The position numbers were made by a program, and so were the translations under genes. A stretch of DNA of 64,000 bases from an uncultured Paenibacillaceae bacterium (lineage in GTDB: Bacteria; Bacillota; Bacilli; Paenibacillales; DA-C8), in contig CALGAO010000132.1 of NCBI GenBank assembly GCA_937957685.1, positions 1 through 64,000 of the forward strand. Direction: 5' to 3'. Below, in pieces: positions 9,753-18,594 of this stretch; positions within the stretch are counted from its first letter, which is position 1; every line of letters begins with the position of its first letter. The notes under the pieces were generated by a model. The model was not told the origin of the DNA and searched no databases. It saw nothing but the letters and a program-made list of their open reading frames with translations.

Positions 9753-10586
9753 CTAAAGGACCGATTCTTCCGTCAACCGGCGATACTCCCGCGGCGACAT
9801 GCCCTTCAGCTTTCTGAATACCTTCGAGAACAGCAGCGGATCATCGTATCCCACGGAGCGCGCGATGTCGCCAATCGTCAGCAGACGGTTGGTCATCAGC
9901 TCACAGGCGCGCTCGATGCGGAAGCGCATCAGGTAGGTCTGGATGCTCGTGTTCATCTGCCGTTTGAACAGGCTGTTCAGGTAGCTGCGATTCAGCCCGA
10001 TGCTGCGCGCGATGTCCGAAACCGAGATCTTGCTTGCATAATTCGTCTCGATGAAACGGATCACTTCCTCGGTGTAGGATTCCCGCTGTGAACGCCCGTC
10101 ATCCCGCTGATCGCCGGGACCGCTCTCGACGAGGATCGCCATCAGCTCATAGACCTTGCCGGTCAACCGGATGTCCCTGGCCTTGCCTCGCCCGTGCAGG
10201 TCGATCATCTCCAGGATGCAGGCATCGAGGCCGCGCTCCGGTTCGACCTGGAAGATGGGCCTCGCCTGCGACAGACCAGCCTTGCGCAGCAAGGTCTCCG
10301 CCAGCAAGCCGTTGAAGCCTGCCCAGCAATAGGACCATGGCTCGGCGAGATCGGCTTCGTAGTAGGTCACCTCGTCTGGATGGATGAGGAAGCCCTGACC
10401 GGCATGAAGCTCGTAGGTGACGCCTGCCGCCCTGAATATGCCTTTGCCGTTTCTAATATAATGGAGCAGATAATGATCCCGTACAGCCGGACCATAATAA
10501 TGCCCCGGTTGGCAATCCTGCATGCCGCAATGCACCAGATAGAGATCGGAATGATACAGGCTGCGCGGCAAGAAACATTCGATCAA
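9753..10586 (-). CDS. AraC-family transcriptional regulator
   Basis: The N-terminal half has the cupin-like sensor pattern of the AraC family (residues about 15-140, including GQGFLIHPDEVTYYEAD). The C-terminal half carries two helix-turn-helix motifs (about 175-270), ending in the typical KVFRKLKGMSPREYRR. The TTG start at 10586 has AAAGGAGG about 8 bases upstream. Regulators of this architecture often respond to sugars, but no target gene is adjacent and the ligand is unknown. Confidence 0.88.
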   Translation of the reverse strand: MIECFLPRSLYHSDLYLVHCGMQDCQPGHYYGPAVRDHYLLHYIRNGKGIFRAAGVTYELHAGQGFLIHPDEVTYYEADLAEPWSYCWAGFNGLLAETLLRKAGLSQARPIFQVEPERGLDACILEMIDLHGRGKARDIRLTGKVYELMAILVESGPGDQRDDGRSQRESYTEEVIRFIETNYASKISVSDIARSIGLNRSYLNSLFKRQMNTSIQTYLMRFRIERACELMTNRLLTIGDIARSVGYDDPLLFSKVFRKLKGMSPREYRRLTEESVL

Positions 10587-10780
10587 GGCATCGCCTCCTT
10601 TCCTACAGAGAAAGATATACCAAATCCGGAGTCAGTACAAGGAGAGGATCAAGTCGCTGGCGGAGAGAAGTGGTGTCGCTGACAGATGTGCGTGGAGCGT
10701 CAGGGAGCGTGGTGTGAGGGGGAGCGATCGAGTCGTTCGTGCAGGCGGCCTATACCGAATAACTTATCACCCCGATAGAA

Positions 10781-10797
10781 TGTTATTATATCTCACA
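10781..10797. promoter_or_regulatory. TnrA/GlnR box, upstream site
   Basis: TGTTA-N7-TCACA, an exact match to the TGTNA-N7-TNACA consensus for the nitrogen regulators TnrA and GlnR. Its centre lies about 125 bases upstream of the predicted amtB transcription start. Confidence 0.75.
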
Positions 10798-10878
10798 TAA
10801 AAGACTTGAAAATCCGAAAGTTATGCCAGTTTTTTGCGCTGAACTTTCGTTTTTTTTGAAAAAAGACGAAAAAACCAG

Positions 10879-10907
10879 TTGTCAAACGTCAACTATCCAA
10901 CTATAAT
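10879..10907 (+). promoter_or_regulatory. Promoter of amtB
   Basis: TTGTCA (10879-10884), 17 bases, TATAAT (10902-10907). Transcription is expected to begin near 10914. It lies between two TnrA/GlnR boxes. Confidence 0.75.
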
Positions 10908-10928
10908 GACAATAAGGTTATCGGAACG

Positions 10929-10945
10929 TGTTAGAAAAAATGACA
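10929..10945. promoter_or_regulatory. TnrA/GlnR box, downstream site
   Basis: TGTTA-N7-TGACA, an exact consensus match inside a longer palindrome (ACGTGT...ACACGT). It lies about 15-31 bases after the predicted transcription start, a position suited to repression. Confidence 0.8.
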
Positions 10946-10977
10946 CGTCCAACTATTACAAGGGGAGTTGGTTAAAC

Positions 10978-12339
10978 ATGATGAAGAAGATTGCGACTAT
11001 CTTCACCGCGGCAGCATTGTTATTCCCGGCTGTGGCTTTTGCTTCAGAAGCGGAAGCGACTGCCTTGAATACAATGGGGCTCAACGCACTGTGGATCATG
11101 CTCGGTGCCGTGCTCGTGCTTCTGATGCAAGGCGGATTTATTTTCCTGGAGACTGGTTCGACTCGCATGAAAAATGCCGGACACGTGGCAGGCAAGACGA
11201 TCTTCACAGTCGGTTTGGCAGCTCTCGTGTATTGGGCAGTCGGTTACGGGATCTCGTTTGGCGGCGGCAGCCTGTCGGCCATCATCGGACTGGATTACTT
11301 CTTCTTCGATATTCCGAAGACCGCGTCCGCTGATGCCGGGTATCCCGATGCCGTGTTCTTCGTCTTCCAGTTCGCGTTCCTGGCCGTTTCGCTGTCGATC
11401 GCATGGGGCGGATTCGCAGAACGCGCGAAGCTGTCCGTGTATCTGATCTTCACGATCCTGTTCTCGGCGCTGGTGTATCCGGTGGTCGCACACTGGATCT
11501 GGGGCGGCGGCTGGCTCGGCGACCATGGCAAGCAAGACTTCGCAGGTTCGACGGTCGTTCACCTGACGGGCGCGATGGCGGCGTTGGCTGCGACGATCCT
11601 GCTCAAGCCGCGTATCGGCAAATACAACAAGGACGGCTCGGTCAACAACATCAGCGGCCACAACCAGGTGTACTCGACGATGGGCGTGCTGATCCTGTTC
11701 GTAGGCTGGTTCGGTTTCAACGGCGCTTCGACGCTGGGCGTAGGTGACGGCTTCTTCGGTTATGTCGCTGCAACCACGCTGCTGGCCACAGGCGCAGGCG
11801 CGATCACAGCGCTCCTCACCGCATGGGCGGCAACCGGCAAGGCAGACATCGTGGTCATGTTGAACGGTACGCTGGCTGGTCTCGTGGCCATCACGGCTTC
11901 GACAGCCTTCGTGGATCCGTGGGCGGCGGTTGTCATCGGCGCGATCGGCGGTCTGATCGTCTATCCGTTCATGAAGCTGCTGGATAAGCTGAGAATCGAC
12001 GACCCGATCGGCGCGATCACCGTACACGGCGCGATCGGCGTATGGGGTACGCTGTCCAACGGTTTCTTCGCAACGCCTGAACTGGTCGAGATCACCGGTG
12101 TGGGTCAGCCTGGACTGTTCTACGGCGGCGGCTTCCATCAGCTTGGCGTGCAGATCATGGGCGTTGTATCGGCTGGAGCGTATGCATTCATCGTGTCCTT
12201 CATCATCCTGCTGATCATCAAGGCTGTGGCAGGACTGCGCGTAACGGAAGAGCAAGAAATCATGGGTCTCGACCTGAGCGAACATGGTGCATACGGATAT
12301 CCGGAACAAATGAAAAAACAGGACCAAATTGGTGTATAA
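10978..12339 (+). CDS. amtB: Ammonium transporter
   Basis: Amt/MEP/Rh channel that moves ammonium across the cytoplasmic membrane. The protein of 453 residues has an N-terminal signal-like segment (MMKKIATIFTAAALLFP) and eleven further hydrophobic helices. Amt blocks are visible: MQGGFIFLETGSTRMKN, GWFGFNGAST and the helix with DDPIGAITVHGAIGVWGT holding the pore His. ATG 10978 follows AGGGGAG. Two GlnR/TnrA boxes flank its promoter. No PII (glnK) gene follows; instead a GlnD-like nucleotidyltransferase begins 52 bases later with no terminator between. Confidence 0.96.
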   Translation: MMKKIATIFTAAALLFPAVAFASEAEATALNTMGLNALWIMLGAVLVLLMQGGFIFLETGSTRMKNAGHVAGKTIFTVGLAALVYWAVGYGISFGGGSLSAIIGLDYFFFDIPKTASADAGYPDAVFFVFQFAFLAVSLSIAWGGFAERAKLSVYLIFTILFSALVYPVVAHWIWGGGWLGDHGKQDFAGSTVVHLTGAMAALAATILLKPRIGKYNKDGSVNNISGHNQVYSTMGVLILFVGWFGFNGASTLGVGDGFFGYVAATTLLATGAGAITALLTAWAATGKADIVVMLNGTLAGLVAITASTAFVDPWAAVVIGAIGGLIVYPFMKLLDKLRIDDPIGAITVHGAIGVWGTLSNGFFATPELVEITGVGQPGLFYGGGFHQLGVQIMGVVSAGAYAFIVSFIILLIIKAVAGLRVTEEQEIMGLDLSEHGAYGYPEQMKKQDQIGV

Positions 12340-12391
12340 TCGAGGCAGGATCGCTTGCGATCACTTCATGAGCAGGAAGGAGATGCTGTTG

Positions 12392-13459
12392 ATGCGAAGG
12401 CTCAAGTCCGAAGAGATGGAGCTGAGCATCCGCGAGGCTGCTGACCGCCAGGCGCTCAGGCAGCTGAGGGAGATGTTCCAGGAGGAATACGGACAGCATC
12501 TCGCGGCCTCCTCGATCACACATCTGGTAAGAGAGATAAATGTGATCCATGACGCATTGATTCGCAGAGCCGTTCAGCTCGCGGAAACAGAGCTGTGTGA
12601 AGAAGGACAGGGCGAGCCCCCTGTCCCTTATTCATTTGTTCTGTTCGGCAGCGGCGGCCGATCGGAGCAGACGCTGTGGAGCGATCAGGACAACGGCCTG
12701 ATCTATGATCCAGGAGATGCGCATGACATGGAAAGCGTCGACAGGTACTTCGAGCTTCTGGCCGCCCGCATTCGTGAGGTTCTGGAGTCGCTCGGGTATC
12801 CCCCCTGTGAAGGCAATGTGATCTGCACCAACGCCAGATGGCGCAAGCCGGTCGGAGAATGGCTCGTGATGCTGGAGCATTGGCTTCAGGATCCGCATTT
12901 CGAACATATCCGATATGTGCTCATCACGGCCGACGGGCGCAGCGTCTGGGGCGACGAGAGCCTGGTCAGGCGGCTGAAGGACTGGTTGTTCGCCTATGCG
13001 CGCGATAAGCCGGAGATCCTCCGCTCGATGGTGAACAATACGCTTCGTCACAAGGTGCTGCTCGGACCGTTCGGCAATCTGCTGAAGGAAAGATACGGCG
13101 AGGATACGGGGGCGATCGACATCAAGTACGGCTCCTATATCCCGATGGTGAACGGCATTCGCATGCTGGCGATTCGCGAATCGATCCACGCGACCCATTC
13201 GCTCGAGCGGATCGCTGCCCTGCGCGCCAAAGGCGTGATCGAGAGTGACCTGCTCGATGATTGGACGGATGCCTTCGCCTACAGCCTGTGGCTGCGCATG
13301 ATGACGCCCGGGCAGACGGACGGACAGCTGCTGACGACGAGCGGCAAGCTGAAGGTCAGTCTGCTGGATAAGGATCAGATCGCAGAGCTGAAGCGGGTGT
13401 TGCGCATCGGCCAGCATCTTCAGAGGTATGTGCAACGGCATGGGGCTCGCAGGGAGTAG
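12392..13459 (+). CDS. DUF294 putative nucleotidyltransferase (GlnD-like)
   Basis: 355 residues. The nucleotidyltransferase motif is GSGGRSEQTLWSDQDN (about residues 87-102), with the G-S plus D-x-D arrangement found in GlnD and other polymerase-beta-fold transferases. A C-terminal DUF294-associated helical region follows. No CBS or cyclic-nucleotide domain is present, so this is a minimal form. ATG 12392 has AAGGAG 9 bases upstream. Co-transcription with amtB and the following DnaQ-like exonuclease is likely from spacing. The association with amtB suggests a role in nitrogen signalling, but the modified substrate is unknown. Confidence 0.8.
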   Translation: MRRLKSEEMELSIREAADRQALRQLREMFQEEYGQHLAASSITHLVREINVIHDALIRRAVQLAETELCEEGQGEPPVPYSFVLFGSGGRSEQTLWSDQDNGLIYDPGDAHDMESVDRYFELLAARIREVLESLGYPPCEGNVICTNARWRKPVGEWLVMLEHWLQDPHFEHIRYVLITADGRSVWGDESLVRRLKDWLFAYARDKPEILRSMVNNTLRHKVLLGPFGNLLKERYGEDTGAIDIKYGSYIPMVNGIRMLAIRESIHATHSLERIAALRAKGVIESDLLDDWTDAFAYSLWLRMMTPGQTDGQLLTTSGKLKVSLLDKDQIAELKRVLRIGQHLQRYVQRHGARRE

Positions 13460-13733
13460 GAACCGACGATGGGAAACCGGCATCTTCACGCCGCCAGCTG
13501 GTACGGCAACCCTGGCCCCTTGCGCGTCTGATGTTCGGGTGACAGCCTCGGAGGTATGACCACATCAAGCACCGGATGCTCATGCTGGAGGATCAAGGCG
13601 GCCTGTCTTCTCCTTGTTGGCAGCGGCGGATGAACCCGATGAGTTATCGCACTGCGGTCATGCGACATAGCAGGAAGCTGGATGACAGCTGAGGTCGGTG
13701 GTGTCTGAATAGAGATTCGGGAGGAGCTTGGGG

Positions 13734-14471
13734 ATGAAAGACGCTGGCAACGGCAACATGTGGCGAGCAGGCAAAAGCGGCGGATTGCGCGGTGCGTTAT
13801 CCTCTGTTTTCGGCTTGCAGCAGGCGCAGCATCAGGCGTTTATCCGGTCGATCATGAAAGAGCAACGGCAAACCTCGGTGTTCGATCTGCCGCTTCATAA
13901 TCTGAATGCCATCGTATTTGACCTGGAGACGACGGGCTTCAATCCCTATAACGGCGATGAGATCATCTCCATCGGCGCCGTGCTCACCGTTGGCCAGGAG
14001 GTTGTGGAGGGGGAAACATTCTACAGCCTCGTGAATCCGGGACGCCCGATCCCGCAGCACGTGGTGGAACTGACGGGGATCTCCGACGGAATGGCGGCGG
14101 ATGCGCCGGACCTCAAGGAGGTGCTGCCGAAGTTCCTGGCCTTTGTGCAGCGGCGTATCCTGGTGGCGCATGGCACCGGACATGACAAGCAGTTCCTCAA
14201 CGCGGCCTTGTGGCGCGCGGCCAAGATTCACCTGTCCCATCGCGTGCTGGATACGATCCTCGTGGCCAAGTGGCTGCGACCGAACCTTCCCGCGTATGAT
14301 CTGGACACCCTGCTCGCGGAGTATGAGATTCCGGTAACGACGAGACACCACGCGCTGTCGGATGCTGTGATGACCGCGCATCTGTGGACGAAGTTTATGG
14401 CCGAGATCGCCGATCGGAACATCACGTCGCTCGGCGACCTGTATGCCCGTCTGAGCACGCACGTGACCTGA
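13734..14471 (+). CDS. DnaQ-like 3'-5' exonuclease
   Basis: RNase T/DnaQ (DEDDh) fold nuclease of 245 residues. Exo I is FDLETTGF (Asp and Glu metal ligands, about residues 61-64), Exo II lies in VAHGTGHDKQF, and Exo III is RHHALSDA with the catalytic His and Asp. A 55-residue N-terminal extension precedes it. DUF294 proteins are commonly found beside such exonucleases in other bacteria; here they are 274 bases apart on the same strand. It is probably not the replicative proofreading subunit. ATG 13734 follows GGGAGGAG at good spacing. Confidence 0.85.
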   Translation: MKDAGNGNMWRAGKSGGLRGALSSVFGLQQAQHQAFIRSIMKEQRQTSVFDLPLHNLNAIVFDLETTGFNPYNGDEIISIGAVLTVGQEVVEGETFYSLVNPGRPIPQHVVELTGISDGMAADAPDLKEVLPKFLAFVQRRILVAHGTGHDKQFLNAALWRAAKIHLSHRVLDTILVAKWLRPNLPAYDLDTLLAEYEIPVTTRHHALSDAVMTAHLWTKFMAEIADRNITSLGDLYARLSTHVT

Positions 14472-14571
14472 TCATCCGGACATCTGGAACCTGTGGGAAT
14501 CGATGACTGGCCGACGACCGGGCCCGCTGGCCCGCGTACTGGCCAGTTTCGCTGTTTCTCGGGGGAAAGGT

Positions 14572-14654
14572 GTGACGGCAGCATGCCGCAGGGGCAGCTA
14601 GCCCGGCCATGTCCAACTGCTTATCGAGTGACGGCAGCATGCCGCAGGGGCAGC
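14572..14654. repeat. 27 bp direct repeat, two copies, 56 bp period
   Basis: Identical 27-mers at 14572-14598 and 14628-14654. Each contains the palindrome CGGCA-GCA-TGCCG and ends in CAGGGGCAGC. They lie between the convergent exonuclease and MFS genes and may serve as stem-loops for both. Confidence 0.8.
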
Positions 14655-14672
14655 GAGCTTGAGGGCGCGGGC

Positions 14673-15992
14673 TCAGGAGGCCTCGTGCAGACGGCGGTCC
14701 GGCTTGATCAGGAAGAACACAACGGCCAGGGTGATGAGCGACAATGCGGATGTGACGATGAACACCAGCTCATCGGAACGGTCCATCATCCAGCTGAACA
14801 GAGGCGGACCGAAGGCGACACCGAAGAAGCGCAGGCTGCTGTAAAGAGAGGTGATCATTCCTCGTTCGCTTCGCGCGACGGACCCGGTGATCATCGTGTT
14901 CAGACACGGCAGGAGCAGGCCGGTGCCGATGGCGCTCAGGGTCAGGAAGGTGATGAGCAGGTAGATGTTGTCATACAGGAAGATCGCCGACGCCAGCGAG
15001 ACCGTCATGACCGCCAGTCCGATGTTCATCAGCCAGCGGATCAGCAGCCCGTTTTTCTTGATGATGCTGCCGGTGGTATAGGAAGTGATCACCAGCCCCA
15101 TGAGGGGGATGGCGAGGATGAGCCCCTTGACGACGCCGTCGATGTGATAGGGATCCTTCTCCAGGATCTGCGACAGATAGAACAGTGCCCCGAACAGGAT
15201 GAACAATCCCATGGACCCGGCGACAAACGCAGTGATCAGCCACCTTCCCCGCTTCTTCAGCACATCTCCGATCGTCTGCAGATATTCCTTGAGCTTCTTC
15301 GGCTTGGTTCGCCTCTCCGGTTCCTTGATCAGCCAGATGACCGCGATCAGCGACAGCGCGCAGAAGACCGGAAAGGCAAAAAAGGCCGCATACCAGACGA
15401 TGAGCGCCAGAACTGAACCGATGATCGGACTGACCACCTTGCCGAATCCGTTTGACGCTTCGATCAGCCCCAGCGTTTTGCTCTCTTCTCCTCCCTGGTA
15501 CATATCGCCGACCAGCGCCATGGCGATCGGCGCTGTGCCAGCCGCGCCGAGCCCCTGGATCGCCCGGGCCGCGATCACGACGGCATAGGACTCCCAGATC
15601 GCTCCGAAGCCTGCCAGCACGCCTGCTCCGCCGTACACGATGAGCGAAGGGATGATGATCGCCTTGCGGGTGAAGCGGTCGGACAGATAACCCAGGATTG
15701 GAATAAACAAGCCCGCGCTGATGGAAAATAAGCTTATCGTCAGACTGCTCTGGAACTGGGTGATGTCTAGCTCCTTCTGCATACGGGGCAGCACCGGTAT
15801 CAGCATGGAATTGCCAAGCACCAGCACAAGGGGGATCGTCGCCAGGGCGATCGCCTCCCGCAGGAATGACCTCTTCCCTCCGGTCGAAGTTTGCCTGTCC
15901 GCGGATGCATGCTTGCCCTGCGAATCGGGCTCGATCTCGCTCCTGAACACGATGTCGAGAACGCGTCGCTTTGATTTTTCCATCATGGCCAT
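14673..15992 (-). CDS. Major facilitator superfamily exporter
   Basis: 439 residues with a hydrophilic 45-residue N-terminus and about 12 (possibly 14) hydrophobic helices. MFS motif A is seen as GYLSDRFTRKAI between helices 2 and 3. The family resembles drug:H+ antiporters such as B. subtilis Bmr-like proteins; the substrate cannot be told. Start is ATG 15992, with GGAGG close upstream; ATG 15986 or 15983 would have more usual spacing. Confidence 0.82.
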   Translation of the reverse strand: MAMMEKSKRRVLDIVFRSEIEPDSQGKHASADRQTSTGGKRSFLREAIALATIPLVLVLGNSMLIPVLPRMQKELDITQFQSSLTISLFSISAGLFIPILGYLSDRFTRKAIIIPSLIVYGGAGVLAGFGAIWESYAVVIAARAIQGLGAAGTAPIAMALVGDMYQGGEESKTLGLIEASNGFGKVVSPIIGSVLALIVWYAAFFAFPVFCALSLIAVIWLIKEPERRTKPKKLKEYLQTIGDVLKKRGRWLITAFVAGSMGLFILFGALFYLSQILEKDPYHIDGVVKGLILAIPLMGLVITSYTTGSIIKKNGLLIRWLMNIGLAVMTVSLASAIFLYDNIYLLITFLTLSAIGTGLLLPCLNTMITGSVARSERGMITSLYSSLRFFGVAFGPPLFSWMMDRSDELVFIVTSALSLITLAVVFFLIKPDRRLHEAS

Positions 15993-16159
15993 TCAACCTC
16001 CGGCTTCAATTAGTCGTAACATGCCCCGCGCCTTGTTCGCATATGCATGTCCTTAAGAGGCAGGACGGATGCGAAACGTTCAACGTATCGACATTGATAA
16101 TCCGGATCGGTAAGGGTATGATTAGGGGAGACTCATCTAATGAAAACGAGGAGTTGCAG

Positions 16160-16684
16160 ATGAAAAGGAACGTCGTGATAGTGGTCATCGCGGTGTTGTT
16201 GATCGGGATCGCCATCGTCAGCAACGCGAGCAAGGAGACGCTGCCCGAGGAAGTGGCGGCGAAGGCCGGATTCCTGGCGCCGAATATCAAACTGAAAACG
16301 ATCGATGATCGCGAATATACATTTGATCATGCGAACCTGCAGAAGCCGGTGCTGATCAATTTCTGGGCCTCGTGGTGCGGACCCTGCGAGGAAGAAGCGC
16401 CGTGGCTGGCCGAGATGTTTGAGAAGTACAAGGACAAGGTGGATTTCCTGGCGGTGAATGCGACCAGCTGGGAATTTAAGGGTCGGGACAAGGTGAGCGA
16501 ATTCGTCCAGACCTATGACTGGAAGATGCCGGTGCTGCTCGATGAGGAAGGCACCGCGCTCAAGAGCTACAATGTGATCGGCATTCCGGTCACCGTGCTC
16601 GTCACCCGGGCCGGCGTGATCGATCATATCTTCGAAGGCATCTTTGACCCGAAAGAGCTGGATCGTCGCCTGGCCAGGCTGTGA
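16160..16684 (+). CDS. TlpA/ResA-like membrane-anchored thioredoxin
   Basis: 174 residues with one N-terminal membrane anchor (about 4-21) and an extracytoplasmic thioredoxin fold. The active site is WASWCGPC (Cys at about 73 and 76) and the cis-Pro loop is GIPVTVLV. This matches ResA/StoA-like thiol-disulfide oxidoreductases used in cytochrome c maturation or spore envelope formation. The neighbours do not decide between these roles. ATG 16160 follows GAGGAG. A terminator hairpin follows at 16729. Confidence 0.87.
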   Translation: MKRNVVIVVIAVLLIGIAIVSNASKETLPEEVAAKAGFLAPNIKLKTIDDREYTFDHANLQKPVLINFWASWCGPCEEEAPWLAEMFEKYKDKVDFLAVNATSWEFKGRDKVSEFVQTYDWKMPVLLDEEGTALKSYNVIGIPVTVLVTRAGVIDHIFEGIFDPKELDRRLARL

Positions 16685-16728
16685 TGCTCGCTCGCATGAT
16701 TGACCCATCGAACAGAACGTTTTGAAGA

Positions 16729-16757
16729 AGCTCGGGATGGATCCCGGGCTTTTTTGT
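16729..16757 (+). terminator. Terminator of the TlpA-like gene
   Basis: AGCTCGGGAT (16729-16738) pairs with ATCCCGGGCT (16741-16750), followed by TTTTTTG. Confidence 0.75.
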
Positions 16758-16920
16758 ATTTTAGTCAGGGGGTCACGTGTATGGTTTGCTGCGGAATGGA
16801 ATTATTTAGGTGAAGTATCGCAAAAATATTAATATAGACATGATAAGATTAATATATTAATATTTATGTAACGGATATGATTGGCAACCAGAGAAAATGA
16901 TGTTGTTTTTTGGGAGGTAG

Positions 16921-18303
16921 ATGAAGTCGATCAAAGCGAAGAAAACGCTTACAGTCACCTTGCTGCTCTTTGCGCTGATGGTGTCGGTCTCGATCATGCC
17001 CGTCTCCGCGAGCTTCTGGGCGACCGGCGGGGACAATGTGGTCCATGACCCGACGATCATCAAGGTGGGGAACACCTGGCACGTGTTCTCGACCGGTCAG
17101 GGGATCCAGCATCATGTGTCGACGGACGGGATCACCTGGACGAGGGTGTCCCAGGTATTGTCTTCACCGCTCTCCTGGTGGAGCCAGTATGTGCCGAACC
17201 AAAGCTACAACGATGTGTGGGCGCCGGACATCGAGTATTACAACGGGAAATATTGGCTGTACTATTCCATCTCCTCGTTCGGCTCGCGGGTATCCGCGAT
17301 CGGGCTGCTGTCAGCGACGAACATCAACGGCCCGTGGACGGACCATGGGCTGGTGATCCGCACGACCAACAGCGATAACTACAACGCCATCGACCCGCAC
17401 CTGTTCATCGCGCCGAACGGCACTCCGTGGCTGGCGTTTGGCTCCTTCTGGAGCGGGATCAAGCTGACCCAGCTCAATCCGAATACGATGAAGCCGACCG
17501 GGCAGATGTACTCGATCGCCACCCGTTCGGGCGGCATCGAGGCGCCGACGCTCGCGTACCGCAATGGCTATTACTATCTGTTCGCCTCCATCGATTCCTG
17601 CTGCAACGGCGTGAACAGCACCTACAAGATGGTGGTCGGCCGCTCCACCAGCATCACCGGCCCCTATGTGGACAAGAACGGCGTCAGCATGCTGAATGGC
17701 GGCGGTACGATCATTGATGCCGGCAACTCCCGCTGGAAGGGGCCCGGGCATCAGGATGTGTACGAGAACAGCATCATCATCAGGCACTCCTATGATGCCA
17801 CTGACAACGGCACACCGAAGCTGCTGATCAACGATCTGTACTGGGACAGCGCGGGATGGCCGACCTACGATCTGGTCCCGGGCAAGTATCGGCTGATCAA
17901 CAAGCACAGCGGCAAGGCGCTGGAGGTCTACAACTTCAGCAATGACGACGGGGGCAATGTCGTCCAGTGGACGGACTGGAACGGGCCGTATCAGCAGTGG
18001 AACCTCGTCAGCTCCGGCGGCGGATACTATCGCCTGATCAACGTCGGCAGCGGCAAGGCGCTGGATGTGTACGGATTCCGCACGCAGAATGGCGGCAATG
18101 TCGTGCAGTGGCAGGATCTGAACGGGCACAATCAGCAGTGGCAGTTTATCGACAATGGCAACGGAACCTACGACGTGAAGAACCGCCACAGCGGACTGTT
18201 GCTGGAGGTCTACCAGGCGTCGACCGCGGATGGTGCGAACGTCGTGCAGTGGCAGGACCTGAACGGCGCGAACCAGCAGTGGAGGCTTGTGCAGGTGCCG
18301 TGA
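16921..18303 (+). CDS. Secreted GH43 endo-arabinanase with ricin-type lectin domain
   Basis: 460 residues. A signal peptide (about 1-30, ending near SVSIMPVSA) is followed by a five-bladed GH43 domain (about 35-320). It carries the expected acidic residues: Asp in VHDPTII (about residue 43), Asp in AIDPHLF, and Glu in GGIEAPTL. The pattern matches arabinan endo-1,5-alpha-L-arabinanases. A C-terminal beta-trefoil (about 325-460) has three repeats with QQW and VVQW elements, typical of carbohydrate-binding ricin B domains. GGGAGGT lies only a few bases before ATG 16921. A cre-like site overlaps codons 7-11. No other arabinose gene is adjacent. Confidence 0.88.
   Translation: MKSIKAKKTLTVTLLLFALMVSVSIMPVSASFWATGGDNVVHDPTIIKVGNTWHVFSTGQGIQHHVSTDGITWTRVSQVLSSPLSWWSQYVPNQSYNDVWAPDIEYYNGKYWLYYSISSFGSRVSAIGLLSATNINGPWTDHGLVIRTTNSDNYNAIDPHLFIAPNGTPWLAFGSFWSGIKLTQLNPNTMKPTGQMYSIATRSGGIEAPTLAYRNGYYYLFASIDSCCNGVNSTYKMVVGRSTSITGPYVDKNGVSMLNGGGTIIDAGNSRWKGPGHQDVYENSIIIRHSYDATDNGTPKLLINDLYWDSAGWPTYDLVPGKYRLINKHSGKALEVYNFSNDDGGNVVQWTDWNGPYQQWNLVSSGGGYYRLINVGSGKALDVYGFRTQNGGNVVQWQDLNGHNQQWQFIDNGNGTYDVKNRHSGLLLEVYQASTADGANVVQWQDLNGANQQWRLVQVP
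16939..16953. promoter_or_regulatory. Candidate cre site (CcpA operator)
   Basis: AAGAAAACGCTTACA differs from the WTGNAANCGNWNNCW consensus at only one fixed position. It lies inside the start of the arabinanase coding region, where CcpA sites often act as roadblocks to transcription. Confidence 0.5.
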
Positions 18304-18389
18304 TGTCCTGATGCCGTGAGGATGACGTGAGCGAAGGATCGTTCATTCATCGCATGAGATGGAAACGTGCAGCATGACTGTATGACGCC

Positions 18390-18441
18390 AAACCCCTTGT
18401 CTGGAACCGGAGGATTCAGGCGGCTCCAGCAAGGGGTTTTG
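18390..18441 (+). terminator. Terminator after the arabinanase gene
   Basis: AAACCCCTTG...CTGGA (18390-18405) pairs with TCCAG-CAAGGGGTTTT (18425-18440). The T-run is short (four T's). Confidence 0.65.
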
Positions 18442-18449
18442 GAGTTCAC

Positions 18450-18512
18450 TGACGTTCCGTTAGCAAGGGGAAAGTGGGCATTTCTCCCCAATGGCGGAAT
18501 GACGTTCCGTTA
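18450..18512. repeat. 13 bp direct repeat, 50 bp period
   Basis: TGACGTTCCGTTA occurs at 18450-18462 and 18500-18512, between the arabinanase terminator and the end of the LacI gene. Function unknown. Confidence 0.7.
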
Positions 18513-18594
18513 CGGCGGGAAGGATGCTCCAGGCAACAACAATAGGAGGATAAACACAGCCTGCGGGCAGGCTGCCCCTGTTCTGACGAAGGGA

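Noticed and set aside
13558..13635. 25-residue ORF with GGAGGT directly before ATG
   Set aside because: No spacing between site and start, no family, in a gap between two linked genes; too little support.
14493..15416. Plus-strand frame opposite the MFS gene
   Set aside because: Antisense shadow; the MFS helices are on the minus strand.
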